Shown: in pieces, positions 22,619-33,688 of the stretch
Position numbering within the stretch: the first letter of the stretch is position 1
How the letters are laid out: the number at the start of each line of letters is the position of its first letter
Assembly (NCBI GenBank): GCA_029215795.1
Contig: JARDYH010000002.1
Span: 58,257,001-58,321,000 of the forward strand
Reading direction: 5' to 3'
Length of the DNA: 64,000 nucleotides
From: Anniella stebbinsi
Lineage: Eukaryota > Chordata > Lepidosauria > Squamata > Anniellidae
The notes under the pieces: model-generated
What the model was told of the DNA's origin: nothing
The model's input: the letters and a program-made list of their open reading frames with translations, nothing else
Databases searched by the model: none
Translations under genes and position numbers: made by a program

Positions 22619-25277
22619 AAAAACTCGCAGGCTGGTTCTAACCTGGTATTGGGAGGCAGTTCTATGCAGATGGAGTAGTTGTTTCTTGTGACTATCGTTC
22701 TGTTGCTTATTTGAGGGTCCACTCTTGTCAGCTTTCTGTTGGGGCATGGCTTGAACAATATCATAGAATGTACCAATAAAGTGCTCCCAATATAACCTAA
22801 AAAAAATGAAGTGGTAGAATCTAGTGTCTTCAGATTAGTTGGGAATATTCCTGAAAAAAATGTTCCTTTGTATCGTTTGTTTGGCTCTCTCCTGTCTGCA
22901 GGTTCCTCAGCTCTGTATATGTTACAGTCATTGTTGCAATGTGGGACCATATTCAATGATGCAGCAGTATGCATATTGGTGAGTTCCAGGGAAGGAAGAT
23001 CCTCTCTCTTAAAATCCAGACTTAAACTGGCATATCAGGCATGCAAACATGCTTGACTACAGCCATCTTGTTTGGCCTGAGGGTTGATTAGCTTCAGCCA
23101 CTGCCCAAGTAAGGGTAGTATTTATGTATTTAACGTAGTTCTATGATGCCTATCAGTGCAGTTGAGAAGATATAAAATAAAAAGCAAAATCAGTTTGGAG
23201 AAATCTTGCTTTGGCTCTTCTGACAGGTTTTGTCCATAACTTATCATGAGGTCATTGCATGGCATGATGTGGTTATGGCTCAGCGTAGAGTGCATAGGGT
23301 TTTGGAGAAGAAAATAGAATACTTTGCATAGGCGGAACACATGTCTGTTCTTAAGAAATGAGTTATGCTTGGGCGTGACTTGAGCCTTTTCAGTGTTTTT
23401 CAATTTAGGGTTGGGCTTAGAATGGAAAGAATTGTAGATGAACTATTGTGCTTAATCTCAACAATGAAATAAAGATCTGAACTGCAAATGCATCTGCTGA
23501 AGGTGTGATTACTTATGATCCTTGAGCTAATATAGCTATTTGATAGCCACCCTTGAAAATTACCTATATCTTGCTTAACTTGCCTGCACTACTGCTAGTA
23601 CTCTGTCCAAACTAGAGGTGAAACTGAACACATGATTGCCCATTGTGTGTTTGTTTGGTTTACTAAATAGTAGTGATGTGTAGGTGTGAACTGGATCAAG
23701 ACCATGACATGTGGGGAGAGGAAATTTTATGCTTTGTCCCTGGTACAGTCCTGATATTGATTGGGTGCTCCTTACTCCCATGTCCCATTCCTCCATGAAA
23801 GCAGAAGTGTGGCATTATACAAGATTCAAAATTCAGAAGATGGTTCAAAGAAAATTAATGAAATATGTAGAAGAGGGCTGAATAACTAAACGGAATATTA
23901 TAACAGGTAGATTAAGTTGGTAGTTTTAAATAACAATCTGCATATAAAATAAACATGTCTAGAACTTAAACCATAACAGATTTGAAATGTAATCAAATTT
24001 ATTGACTTAAGAAAAATGTTTTTTTCCTCCCTATTTTTTGTTGAGGTCAAAGCATTCCTGTAATTTTAAAAACGCCGAATTCTAAAATGTTCATGAAAGT
24101 TGAGATGCTTTCAAGTAAAATAAAGATTAATTTTAATGTTTAATCATTTGGGTTTTTAATGTGGGACAGTCAAGACTGATTTACAAGTTGGTCATAATTT
24201 ATTGCAAGCAGAATCTTCCCCCCTTGATCCAAATGAAATCTGACTTCAAACTAAATGTAGATATTGGGAATGCAACTCTATTTTACTTTGCAAGATGAGC
24301 TTCAAAGGAATATTAAGCAGTTTCTTCAAGAATATCTCTTCATGTAATCTATGATAGAGTTTCTGTAAAACTGTATGTCAAATAATAATAATAAAAGCAT
24401 AAATAGCTGCTTCCGGGGGATTTATGCATTTAATTCTGGAAGTGGTTACCTAGCAGAAATATTTCTTCTAATGGCTTTTGTTTGACAGACAAAAACAAAC
24501 AAGCTGAAATATGAATGTTAGTTGCGTTGTACCTAAGAAAACCACTTCATTAATCATCAGTTGATGTTTTTGACCTTAAAGAGAGAAGTTTTTTTGTCTC
24601 ATATGTTGGGCTGTAATGTTTAATTGATTAATCACTTAGATGAATAGATTAAAATCCTTTTAAAAGGTGGCCCTGCTTAATTGGGCAGCTGATCTTACAA
24701 AATTGTTTAGTAAATGGACTTCCTAAACTGCAGTGAGCAAGGTGGGGATATCTTTTCTAAGATGGTACCTGCTGCAACAAAGAACATGTCCCTTTTTCTT
24801 CAAAACAGTTGCTTTTATTCATATGCAGATTTGCTAATTCAAAATGTATTAGTATTCTTATTCAAGTGATAGCCCTAGTAGCATGAAAAGGGTGGCTAAC
24901 TTGATTGTGTATTGCTATGTGTGAAAGTAGCTGCACTTGTTTGTATGCCTGGAAGGGTTTCACTCTGCCTCTCCCCACCCACATCCTCATTCTATGTAAG
25001 TGGATTAATATTTGGGTCCAGCATTATTGGGGGGATGTATTACATGGGCTGTTTTGTATATAAAAGCATTCAGTTGCTTTTCCTCATGTAGTCCTTCATT
25101 TCCAGTCTTCCTCTCATAGGAAACTGGCTAGTTCACAGCCTTCCCCTAATGCCATGTGTGGCTCAGCTAGATTGGTCAATGCCCAAGGTCTCTCTCACCC
25201 TTTCCAGTTTATTCCCATGGTCCTTTTGTCCATTATTTCCTCTGGCTGGACCCAGGAGTAGAATCAGTGCTTAAAGC

Positions 25278-25403
25278 AGCCTTCCCCAACCTCCAGATGT
25301 TTTGAATTTCAACTCCTGTTAGCCATAGTCAGCAAGGCCAATGGTCAGGAATTCTGGGAATTAGTCCAAAACTTCTGGAGGGCACCCAATTGGGAAAAAG
25401 CTG
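25278..25403. repeat. Palindromic hAT-like MITE ('ccagatgtttgg' family)
   Basis: 'agccttccccaacctccag' mirrors 'ggcacccaattgggaaaaag', with 'gatgttttgaatttcaact' and 'ggaattagtccaaaacttc' between and the 'ggccaatggtcagg' centre that marks the family. Confidence 0.8.
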
Positions 25404-25541
25404 CCTTAAAGAAATTTGAACTTTCTAATGAAAAAAAAAAGTAATCAAATTATAATGCTTAGATTTTACCAAGTGAAAATAATTTTGCCCAATTCAGATC
25501 CCCCCACACTGTATAAGTTATAGGTTATCTGCTAACTGAAG

Positions 25542-25559
25542 TGTGTGTGTGTGTGTGTG
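25542..25559. repeat. (GT)n microsatellite
   Basis: Nine GT units followed by imperfect TATG/TGTA units. Confidence 0.9.
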
Positions 25560-26454
25560 CTAGTATGTATGTGTACATGCACACCTTTTATGCTGATGGA
25601 TTTACAGCATTGCTGTAACTTGTATGCCTAGATTACAATATGGATAGGTAATTATCCACTTGATCAGGATAATTGCTTATCTTATGGATTATTTTATGGA
25701 TAATTGCTTTTCTTATTTTTGTTCATAACATAATGAAATAGTGACCTAAACTATTTTAGAATATGGCTTTAGGTTCTGTGCACACCCAATTTTGAATTGG
25801 AGGATAATGATCTTAATATATCATTAAGAAGCTTTTTAAATGCCTGTTAAGAAATCGTTTAAAAAGCAACATATAAAATGCCCCTGTGGAAAAAACAAAC
25901 AGAAGTATGAAGCTTTTTTTTTAATGGGAATTGTGAGGATCCATTAGTAGGATGGTTTGTGATGGGCTAGTAGTCATTGCCTCACAAATGCATAATGCAA
26001 TATGTAAAAGCATATTACGTCTTTTATGCTTGCCTTTGTCAGACGAGAGTTCTGCCGTTAAGAAAAATATCTCTTGTGCTGTGGTTCTCAAACTTTGAGG
26101 TAAATCTCCCTCCAAGACACTTGTGGAGATAGGATTGCAAAGTTTCAAGAAGGGAACGGATCCTGTGGCATATAGAGCCAGAGGCATTTTTCTCTCAGCA
26201 GCAGATGTGTAGCATTGCAGTCATCCCAGGTGCTGTGCTAACTGTGGAAGCTGGAGCTGTAGGGAATACATGGGAGCGTCTAACTACAGCAGCTCCTCTC
26301 CTCTCCCCTCCTTCCTCCTTTGCAGGTTCATTGATTTGAGGAGGGGGCTTGAAATACCTGTTCTATTTCTTTTCTAATGCCAGCATTCGATTATTTCCCC
26401 ATCCACAGCTGTATGCCACATATCCATGTCTGTATGTGCGGTTTCTGTGTGTTT

Positions 26455-26632
26455 CAGTGGAGGCTGGTGTCTCCTATGTCAGAAGGGCAGTGAATCTGCT
26501 CTGGGTTTCAGTCAGAACTAGTCAAAACTCTGAAGGAGCTTGGATTGCTCCTTTAGAGTTCTGACTGGTCCTGACTGAAACCCAGAGTGGATTCACTGCC
26601 CCACTGATATCGAAGCCACCAGCCTTCACTCC
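26455..26632. repeat. hAT-like MITE, near-perfect inverted arms
   Basis: The left end 'cagtggaggctggtg' and the right end 'caccagccttcact' pair, as do 'ggcagtgaatctgctctggg' with 'cccagagtggattcactgcc' and 'tttcagtcagaact' with 'tcctgactgaaa'. The CAGTGG end is typical of hAT termini. Flanks 'gtgtgttt' (left) and 'atgtgttc' (right) look like an 8-bp target duplication with two transitions, the hAT size. About 178 bp, non-coding. Confidence 0.8.
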
Positions 26633-26892
26633 ATGTGTTCACCTGCCATGGAGATAACTGACAATGGCTTGGGGGAACAAGGGAGATACAGTACATTTAA
26701 AAAGTGGACCTGAGTTTCAAAAGTTTGAACAATATTGCTCTAGAGTTTCACTCCTAAAGCTTGCTCTATTGTGGGTTTTTTTAATTAAAACTCTTCATAA
26801 AACCTATGATAAAGAGCCTCCTCATATTTCAGACACTTCTGGAAACATTTTAAATATGTTATTTTATTGTATAAATGCATTACTTTTATTTA

Positions 26893-26985
26893 GGCTGCAG
26901 TTTTGTGCACAGTTACGGGGAGTAAGCCCCATTGATTTCAGCAAGTCTTGCTTCTGTGTAAATCTGCCTAGGAGTGCATTGTTAC
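26893..26985. repeat. Short dispersed repeat ('gagtaagcc' family)
   Basis: 'taggctgcagttttgtgca', 'ggggagtaagccccattga' and 'cctaggagtgcattg' follow the same layout as 13270-13355 and 61346-61430. Confidence 0.5.
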
Positions 26986-27234
26986 AATATTTGCAATTGG
27001 TTTTTGTATAGAGAAGGGAACCAGGATTTTTATAAGTGTTAACATGTCCAGAAATTTTTATAAATGAATGATATTCCAAACTAATAGTGTTTTGAGAGTT
27101 TTGAATATATACAGTGATAAAGAACCTTGAGATAGCTGTGCATTAGTCATTTCCTAGCATAATAAGCATTAGAATGTAATGCCTAACTCTTCATGTACAC
27201 ACAATTGATATTGTCAACTGTAGAATGAAAGGCA

Positions 27235-27330
27235 AAACATGCAGGCAGCTGCGTTGGTCCGTAAGGGGAAAAAAAAAAGACAAGAACAGTAACATAACTT
27301 TTATTAGGACTAACTAAAACCCACAAAGAG
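27235..27330 (+). mobile_element. Penelope-like element end, fragment
   Basis: 'gcagctgcgttggtccgtaa' followed by an A-rich run and 'ttttattaggactaactaa' corresponds to the end sequence of the Penelope-like element at 30687-32165 ('gttagtctttaagg' side). Only the terminal part is present; orientation is tentative. Confidence 0.4.
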
Positions 27331-28231
27331 TGCATTAGTTTTAAGTCTGACAGAACTGTTCCTCACGCTTGATGTTAAAATAGAGAGAGAAAAAAATAAG
27401 AGAAAGATGTTGCAGGTAATAGAGCCCATGGTGGAAGTTCATCTGCAATATAACACTTTTTTAAAAAACAAATTGTGATGCAAAGAGCCTTTTGTAAACT
27501 AATTAGGGTAAATTGTGCAACAGATCATATACTGAACCAAGGTATTCTAGGGCAAAGAAGCAGAGGCCACTCTCCCTTTGAAAATAGAAAAGACAGCAGT
27601 TATTTGAAATTGTTTTCAGCACTAATTGGAACTCATGGGGCCCTGGAAAGACAGAGAAAAGAAAGTGAAGCTAGGGTCTCCAGAAACTGACTTAAGAATT
27701 TGAGGCTGTTACAAGGTTAATAGCTTTCATTAGGCTGCACATATGTAAACAGATGCCATGGCTGCCTGCGATTCAAAGAGACAAGTAACAAACTCCTTAG
27801 GGGTTGTGTTTCTAAAGGTGCTTCCAGATCAGGTTTTTACCGCACCGTTGCCTTGGCTCATTCATGGAAACTTATGGTGTGTGATGGTGGTCCAGACATT
27901 GTCTTCCATTTGTAACCCTCCTGAGTTTTCCTGCTGCTTTCGTTTCTTTTCTTACCACAGCAAATCCATTAAAGAGCAAAAGACCGAATAGCTGCACAAT
28001 GCCACCTAATTGGTAGCTTTACGAACTTTCCATCTGGAAGCACCCTTGGTCAGCAAGGCACCCCATGTCACACAGCAAACTGATTTTGAGTTGAGGCGAT
28101 ACTGGGGATGACTAAGCAACTGATACATATTGAGCTAGAAAAGAAATATTTAGCAAAATGAAATGTGCAGTCCTCCAGTGGTAAACATTTTAAACGCCTG
28201 TTGATTTCAGAAGGACAAAGTTAAGACATAA

Positions 28232-28624
28232 GCTGGTTTCACACACCATGCTAACCCACTCAGTGTGGGTTGTTGTTAAACCATGGGTTATCGTGTTGTC
28301 TGAATGTAGCACTTTTTCCTCAACATGGGTTATCATGTTGTCAGAATACAGAGCTTTTCATGCAGGGTGAGTTATCCTGTTGTCTGAATGCAGCATGTTT
28401 ACCATAGGGTTGCTTGTTAACCACTCTTGTTAACCACTCTGAACAACTCAACAACAAGCCATGGGTTCTCAAGGTGGCTTGTTTGAGAAAAATAAACCAC
28501 ACTGCATGGTTAACAAGCCATCATTTGGAAAACACACTGTGTTCAGACAAAATGATAACCCCTGTAGAAAAAGCACTGCGTTCAGACAACACAATAACCC
28601 ATGATGGGTTAGTGTGAACCCAGC
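28232..28624. repeat. Foldback element with 42-bp subrepeats
   Basis: Ends 'gctggtttcacacaccatg...ctaaccca' and 'tgggttagtgtgaacccagc' are inverted. The left arm holds three 42-bp units starting at 28282, 28324 and 28366, each with a 'gttatcNtgttgtc' core and a 'gaatgcagca'-like stretch. The right arm carries two of these in reverse ('gttcagacaacacaataacc'). A central part 'aacaactcaacaacaag' forms the turn. A related element lies at 32911-33254 and a distant one at 57715-57891. Confidence 0.8.
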
Positions 28625-28723
28625 CATATGCTTGCCTATTTCATTGAAATTAGTGGGAGTGAAAATTGTTAACCTTGCTTACTTGCTTTTTTGATTGCTA
28701 CCCTGTATAATTATGAATCTCTT

Positions 28724-28737
28724 CCCCCCCCCCCCCC
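28724..28737 (+). repeat. C14 homopolymer in a splice acceptor tract
   Basis: Fourteen consecutive C's lie 21 bp upstream of the FER acceptor at 28758 and extend its pyrimidine tract. Homopolymers of this size are also prone to length errors and polymorphism. Confidence 0.85.
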
Positions 28738-28758
28738 ATTATATTGATTTTTCTCTAG

Positions 28759-28942
28759 GAAAGGAGACTGACAAAGCCAAAGACCGTTATGATAAAGCCA
28801 CTATGAAACTCCACATGTTGCACAATCAATATGTGTTGGCGCTGAAAGGAGCACGGCTACATCAGCACGAGTATTATAATACTACTCTTCCTCTGTTCCT
28901 TGACTCCTTACAGAAGATGCAAGAAGAAATGATTAAAGCACT
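28759..28942 (+). CDS. FER: FER coding exon 4, residues 161-222 (part)
   Basis: After 'ttctctag' the first two bases complete a glycine codon, and the exon reads [17 protein letters not shown] on to QEEMIKA, ending two bases into a leucine codon (phase 2) at 'gcact|gtaag'. These 60 full codons form the last long helices of the F-BAR domain ([27 protein letters not shown]). The donor 'gtaaga' is strong. The peptide follows vertebrate FER closely, with the hydrophobic positions kept. A TAA lies immediately inside the intron, so the exon end is defined by splice and frame together. Confidence 0.97.
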
Positions 28943-29055
28943 GTAAGACACACTGTTTTGTTCTGTAAAAGCACTCCTGAGTCACCTGCTTTAACAAACA
29001 ACACTTTTAGTTAAAAGCAGCAGTGGCCTAAAGTGGTACACATTGCTGTTCCTAA

Positions 29056-29195
29056 TTCTGCAGTGGCAACCGAGAATAGAAACATCACTTCAAGGTGCTG
29101 CTATTGTTTTATAAAGCATTGTATGGTTTGGGACCACAGTATGTGAGGGACCACCTTCTCCCATATGAACCTGCAACAGAGCTCCAGCTCTGAGA
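29056..29195 (+). mobile_element. L2-clade LINE scrap
   Basis: 'gttttataaagcattgtatg' followed by 'tttgggaccac' and 'gggaccaccttctcccata' matches the KALHGLGPGYLRDRLLPY region of the L2 ORF at 20560-21750. No open frame survives. Confidence 0.65.
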
Positions 29196-29949
29196 GCTGC
29201 TACCTTCATTGATGGGGTGGAAACCAGAGATGGAAAGCTCTTCCCAGGACACTCAGCTGCCACTTATTCAGTTTCTCTGGTACCAGGGGAAGACAATTTT
29301 ATTCACCTGGGCTTTTAATGAAAACATTTATTTCTGCTATTTCTTGCTCTTATTGCTGTTTTCTGTCTTTAACTGTATATTACTGGTAGATATTTTAAAT
29401 TGTATTAATGTTAATTGTGGAATTTATATTTTTGTATTAATATCTACCTCAGAAGCATTGTTGAAAAGAGGCCTAGAATTATTTAAAATATTTTGCCTTC
29501 TAGGTGACATTTGACTGTTTAGAAAATATGAAAGGGTTGGGTAGGTTGTCTGTCTGTCAGCAGCATAATCATATGAAGCGTCTTTTAAGGTAAATGGAAC
29601 TGCAATTGGGGATGTTGTTGTTCGAATAACTGCTTCTGTAGACATTCTAAAACTAGGTTTCTTCCTTTCAAACAATTGCTAAAATATTAATAGGCCTTTT
29701 GAGACAAACAGAGCTGCATTTTTTAATCTTTGAAGTAAATTATTAAATTGGAGCCCATATTGGCCATTCCCAAAGCAACTGACCCTGTTCTGTTTTGTGT
29801 GACTTCTGCTCCTTGCTCAGAGTACTGTCAATTATGTCTTTGTGTGCTTACCTATTCGGTGCTTTGGATTCTCTAGGTAACAAGTTGTAACAGTAAATCT
29901 TTTTACTTATCTGACTTGCTCAAATGAGCCAATAAAGTGACAGTCAGTG

Positions 29950-30130
29950 GCCTGGTTCACATGTAACGCAGCATTGTGCGTGAATTAACAGATGATTTGC
30001 CTCTGGTGTGCTCCTGACTTCCTCTTTCAGTTAACAACATACAGTTGCCTCAATTGTAGGCTGTGACACTCTGGGTTGTTTCGACATTAAACAACCCAGA
30101 TTTAACCTATGATTTATGAACAGTTTGTTT
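29950..30130. repeat. Foldback fragment ('cctggtt...cacatgtaacgc' family)
   Basis: Starts 'ggcctggttcacatgtaacg' and contains 'ctctgggttgtttcgacatt' and 'aaacaacccagatttaacc', which relate it to the 18213 and 30962 elements. Only one arm is clear. Confidence 0.45.
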
Positions 30131-30686
30131 CTATCCAGCAAACTGAGGGTTAATTAACCAAAGATATCATATTATGTGCTAATTGGGTTACTGCTTCCTC
30201 TCTTATATTTTAGCATTGTAGCCTCTGATCTGTTTGAAATTTGTTTGGTTCTTTATAAGCTGCCTCCCAGTTTCTGGGACATAGCAAATGACTCTGAGTT
30301 GAGGCTTGTACTCAGCCTAATCATTTTTACGGCACTAAATTTCTGGCATGTAGTAGGCCAGAATTTTATGTTTAGATTGATTAATCTCTTTTTTTAAGTG
30401 CTTTGAAAAAGCTTTATGCAGCAGTGAATATATTGAAACTTGCAGATTACACTTCTTTGGCTTACAATTTTATTGTCATGCAGTTTAGCTGAAACTACAG
30501 CAAGTTTCTTAAAGTCTGGTTCTGATAAGTAGGATAGATTACAGAGGATGAATGACTACCAACAGGATGTGTGAGTTATGGGGCTGTTCATTCATCCACT
30601 TCCCTCTTCAGTGCAACAGAAACAGCAGGCAGAGCAAGAGAGATAAGAAGGGCTTATACTGTGGTTTCACTTACTTTTCTAAAAAT

Positions 30687-30961
30687 AGCAAGAGTCTTTT
30701 GGCACCTTAAAGACTAACAAATTTATTCTCGCATAAGCTTTTGTGGACACTGTCCACTTCATCAGATGCAAGAAATGTTAACCTGTAATTGGCAGGTTTA
30801 GATACACATGCTGGTGGGAATGGGGGATGCAGTGAGAGATGTAAACGGTTGTTAGAGGGAATTGAAATGTATATATGCCACTATTTGCCAGTATTGCCTT
30901 ACTGTATTCTACGTAGGACAAACAGGCCAGTCTCTATGCAAAAGAGTAAATAGACTCTGTG
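30687..30961 (+). mobile_element. Penelope-like element, 5' part as found here (GIY-YIG region)
   Basis: 'cttttggcaccttaaagac' and 'ataagcttttgtggacac' form the end. At 30886-30957 a frame reads CQYCLTVFYVGQTGQSL, with the Y-V-G-Q-T block characteristic of the GIY-YIG endonuclease of Penelope-like elements. No RT domain is present, so the copy is strongly truncated. The element resumes at about 31361 after an insertion. Confidence 0.65.
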
Positions 30962-31360
30962 ATCTGATTTGCACGAAACACCAATTCATGGCGTTACATG
31001 AACCCATTAACTGGTGAGGCTGCAAACAAGAGAGTGAGCATGTTGCTGCCAGCACACTTGTCATGTCTGCTTTCAATCAGCTTTAATCAACAACCCAGGA
31101 ATGCTCCGTTCCTGAGTTGATTGATGTGACATCCGAACCTGGAACTTTGGGCTGTTCCAGAATTTAACCCGACAACAAACCATGAGTGATTGTTGGGTTA
31201 AACTTGGGGTTGTTTAATCCCCAAGTTCTGCTGTCACATAAAGCAACCCCAAAACGTTGCTGAGTTATTAATTAAAGCTAATTCAAAATGGAAGTGGTGA
31301 GTGCGTGGGAGTCAGCGCCAAATGATTTTTAAAACCCATGGGTTGTTATTACATGCAAAC
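30962..31360. repeat. 'AACCCATGGGTT' foldback element, copy 2, inside the Penelope-like element
   Basis: Left end 'ctgatttgcacgaaacacc' and right end 'attacatgcaaaccatg' pair loosely. The exact palindrome AACCCATGGGTT lies at 31333-31344 in the right arm, the mirror of its place in copy 1. The interior 'aacctggaactttgggctg' and 'gattgttgggttaaac' is the reverse of copy 1. Its borders split a reading frame that continues on both sides, so it inserted after the Penelope-like element. Exact borders are uncertain by about 15 bp. Confidence 0.65.
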
Positions 31361-32165
31361 CATGCCAACCTCACATCAAGAATAGCGATGTTCATAAACC
31401 AGTGGATGGACATTTCAACCTCACATGATGCTCTGTCGATGTTAAGGTGGCCATTCTTGAACAAAGGAATTTCAGTGTTACATATCAGTGTGAAATTGCG
31501 GGAGTACAGTTCATCAAAAGATTCAGCTGAATAAGGACAAAGTTTTTTTTTATCACAGTACATATGTTAATTGACTCACCATACAATCAGGTCCTCTGGG
31601 AAGAATTTGCTACAGCCAGCCAAGACTAGGCTGACAGCTGTTACCCAGAGGACCTTCTCTTCTGCTGCTCCCAGATTGTGGAATGACCTGCTGGGAGAGA
31701 TCCACCAACTCACTAGTCTCTAAGAATTTAAAAGAGCTATTAAGACTGATCTCTTCTGGCAGGCCTACCCAGATGAATTTTAAGTGTTTTATTGGTATTT
31801 TATTGGAATTTTAATGATGTATTGGTTTTATGTGCTTTTAATCAGTTTTGTGTATTTTATGTTTGATGTTGTTCCCTGCCTCGATCTGGAGGGAGAGGCG
31901 GGTAATAAATATATTATTATTACCACCCAACACCGTTTTGTGAATGGCAACTACTAAGATAATTATCACTGTCTGTAGTTTCTGCATGTCACTTCCCTCT
32001 GACAGCACAGTTTACATTCCCCTCCCCTTTGCATATGGATATAAATTGCCACTGTCTACTTCATGCAACTGTCCATAAAAGCTTTTGCCAGAATAAATCT
32101 CTTAGTCTTTAAGGTGCCACAAGACTGTTGATTTTGCTGCAACAATCTAACATGGCTACCCATCT
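31361..32165 (+). mobile_element. Penelope-like element, remaining part and terminal repeat
   Basis: Frame pieces such as DVHKPVDGHFNL followed by VKVAILEQRNF (31378-31515) continue the GIY-YIG region, though stops interrupt them. After an L2 insertion (31579-31922) non-coding sequence resumes and ends with 'ataaaagcttttgccagaat', 'cttagtctttaaggtgcca' and 'catggctacccatctgg'. That end is the reverse complement of the sequence at 30687-30775, so the element has inverted end sequences. Dead copy. Confidence 0.6.
31579..31922 (+). mobile_element. L2-clade LINE 3' end inserted in the Penelope-like element
   Basis: It begins 'accatacaatcaggtcctct' and follows the C-terminus and 3' UTR of the L2 at 20575 at high identity: 'ctgttacccagaggacct', 'ggcctacccagatgaatttt' and the tail 'ggagaggcgggtaataaata' with an ATT run. 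One in-frame stop follows CACTAGTCTC. A 5'-truncated insertion, of similar age to the 20575 copy. Confidence 0.88.
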
Positions 32166-32520
32166 GGAGATTTGATTCTCTGTTACGTATTATCTATAGC
32201 TTCCCCATGTGCAGCTCAAACGGAGGAAAGGGAGGAGTGGAAGGGAGGATGCTTGTGCCCTTTCTCCTCCACCTGCTGCTTTTAAACCTGCTGCAGGCGA
32301 GGATAAGGCTGCATACTGATGTACATAGTTTTAGCGATGAGCATATGGTAGAAATGAGATCACAAGCTTTTTGCCAAGACTGGACTTAGACAGAACGTGT
32401 TTTTCTGGTTTTCGGGATGAGCTATATTGCACAGTGCTGACTGGCTAGCGCTTTTGTTTTCAGAGGCAAGCTTTGCAGAGCACTAATTATCTAGCTGTTA
32501 GGTCAGTTGCAAAACAACTT

Positions 32521-32745
32521 ATTTGTTAGTTACATTTATATCCTGCCTTTTCCTCCAAGGAGCCCAAGGAGATGTACACGATCCTCCTCCTCCTCCTCAA
32601 AACAACAACCCTGTGAAGTAGGTTAGGTTGAGAGTCAGTGACCGGCCCAAAGTCACCCAGTAAGCTTCATGGTAGAGACGGGATTTCAACCGAAGTCTCC
32701 CAAGTCCTAGTTCAGCACTGTAACCGCTACACCACACTGGCTCTC
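32521..32745 (-). mobile_element. tRNA-derived SINE (MIR/CORE-like layout)
   Basis: On the minus strand it begins 'agagccagtgtggtgtagcg', an A-box-like start, with a B box read from about 32692 to 32681 ('ggttgaaatcc'). The body continues through a 'gggtgactttgggcc' segment to 'tcacagggttgttgttttg'. This is a common reptile SINE layout. The tail merges into 'ataaatgtaactaac'. Family name not certain. Confidence 0.75.
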
Positions 32746-32910
32746 TTCCTCTTTTGGAACTGTTTTTAAAGTGTTTAAATCCACTGTAAAAAAATAACCT
32801 CTAAAATAGTTAAGAGGTGGGCCTCCCAGGAACAGGAAGGAAGAAAAGCCAACAGCCCATCTTAAGCATGGGTGAGGAAGAGGCAGTGAAGATTTGCTCT
32901 ACAAACTGTT

Positions 32911-33254
32911 CTGGAACTGTTCACACAACATGCTAACCCATAGTGGTTGAGTGTGGATTATTTTAACTGTAGGTTGTTTGTTGAACCATGGGTTAGTGTG
33001 TTGCCAGTATGCAGCAGGTTTTCCAGAGGATGGGTTATCATGTTGTCGGAACGCAGCCAGGGTGGCTTGTTAACCATTCTGTGTACAGTCCAACAACAAA
33101 ACATGGGGTTTCAATGTTTGCTTGTTTGAGAAAACAAGCCGCACTGCATGGTTAAGAAGCCATCCTGGCTGTGTTCAGGCAACATGTTAACCCACAGTTC
33201 AACAAACAACCCACACTCAACCAGTGAGTGTGGGTTTGTTGTGGAAGCAGCCCT
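32911..33254. repeat. Foldback element related to 28232-28624
   Basis: It starts 'ggaactgttcacacaacatg' then 'ctaaccca', as in the element at 28232, and repeats the 'gggttatcatgttgtcggaa' core and its reverse 'gttcaggcaacatgttaacc'. The internal 'aagccgcactgcatggttaa' also matches. The right end has diverged to 'gtgagtgtgggtttgttgtg'. Two copies of the family thus lie within one FER region. Confidence 0.75.
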
Positions 33255-33550
33255 ATTGTGTGTCTTTTCAGGACTGGAAAAAATGGGCAGCATATCTCAT
33301 TGGGTCTCCAACCCTGATCCCACCTGCTCTTGTTCGCGTATTTGTCTGAGAGTAACAGAAATTTCACTCTTCATAGTGCTACTCATGCAAAACATTTGGA
33401 AGTAACCAGGAAGGTTAGAATATAAATATTTATTTATCTAAGGAGTGATTGAAGAGTTAGAAAATTGAGAAACAATGCCTATTGTTAGTTCATAAATTAG
33501 TAAAACTTTTCTTAGATTTCTTTATATAATATTTTTCTGTTTTTCTTCAG

Positions 33551-33688
33551 AAAAGGAATCCTTGAAGAGTATAGTCAGATCACCAGTCTTGTGACGGAAG
33601 AAATAGTGAATGTTCATAAAGAGATCCAGACATCTGTTGAGCAGTTAGACCCTGGTTCAGAGTACACTAGTTTCATAGATGCTCACAG
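33551..33688 (+). CDS. FER: FER coding exon 5, residues 222-268 (part)
   Basis: Following 'ttttcttcag' the first base completes a leucine codon, then [14 protein letters not shown] on to SFIDAH and two bases of an arginine codon. The exon is 138 nt, phase 2 in and phase 2 out, with donor 'cacag|gtaaaa'. It covers the end of the F-BAR domain and the start of the linker. Acidic residues dominate the end of the exon. Alignment with vertebrate FER is clear, and the frame across the 4.6-kb intron is preserved. Confidence 0.97.

Larger units (their letters stand above)
17242..28758 (+). other. FER: FER intron, 11.5 kb
   Basis: Phase 1 intron rich in transposable elements: hairpin foldback (17989-18165), 'aacccatgggtt' foldback (18213-18520), MITE copies (18952, 22503, 25278), an L2 with a long ORF (20575-21914), a hAT-like MITE (26455-26632), a Penelope-like scrap (27235-27330) and a foldback with 42-bp subrepeats (28232-28624). 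The stretch 23,000-25,200 shows nothing recognisable. Confidence 0.9.
28943..33550 (+). other. FER: FER intron, 4.6 kb
   Basis: Phase 2 intron, dominated by repeats: an L2 scrap (29056-29195), part of a foldback (29950-30130), the Penelope-like element with two insertions (30687-32165), a SINE (32521-32745) and a foldback (32911-33254). The interval 29200-29940 shows nothing recognisable. Confidence 0.9.

Noticed and set aside
28414..28617. 67-codon frame in a foldback
   Set aside because: The segment is a palindromic repeat arm with direct subunits; the frame is incidental.
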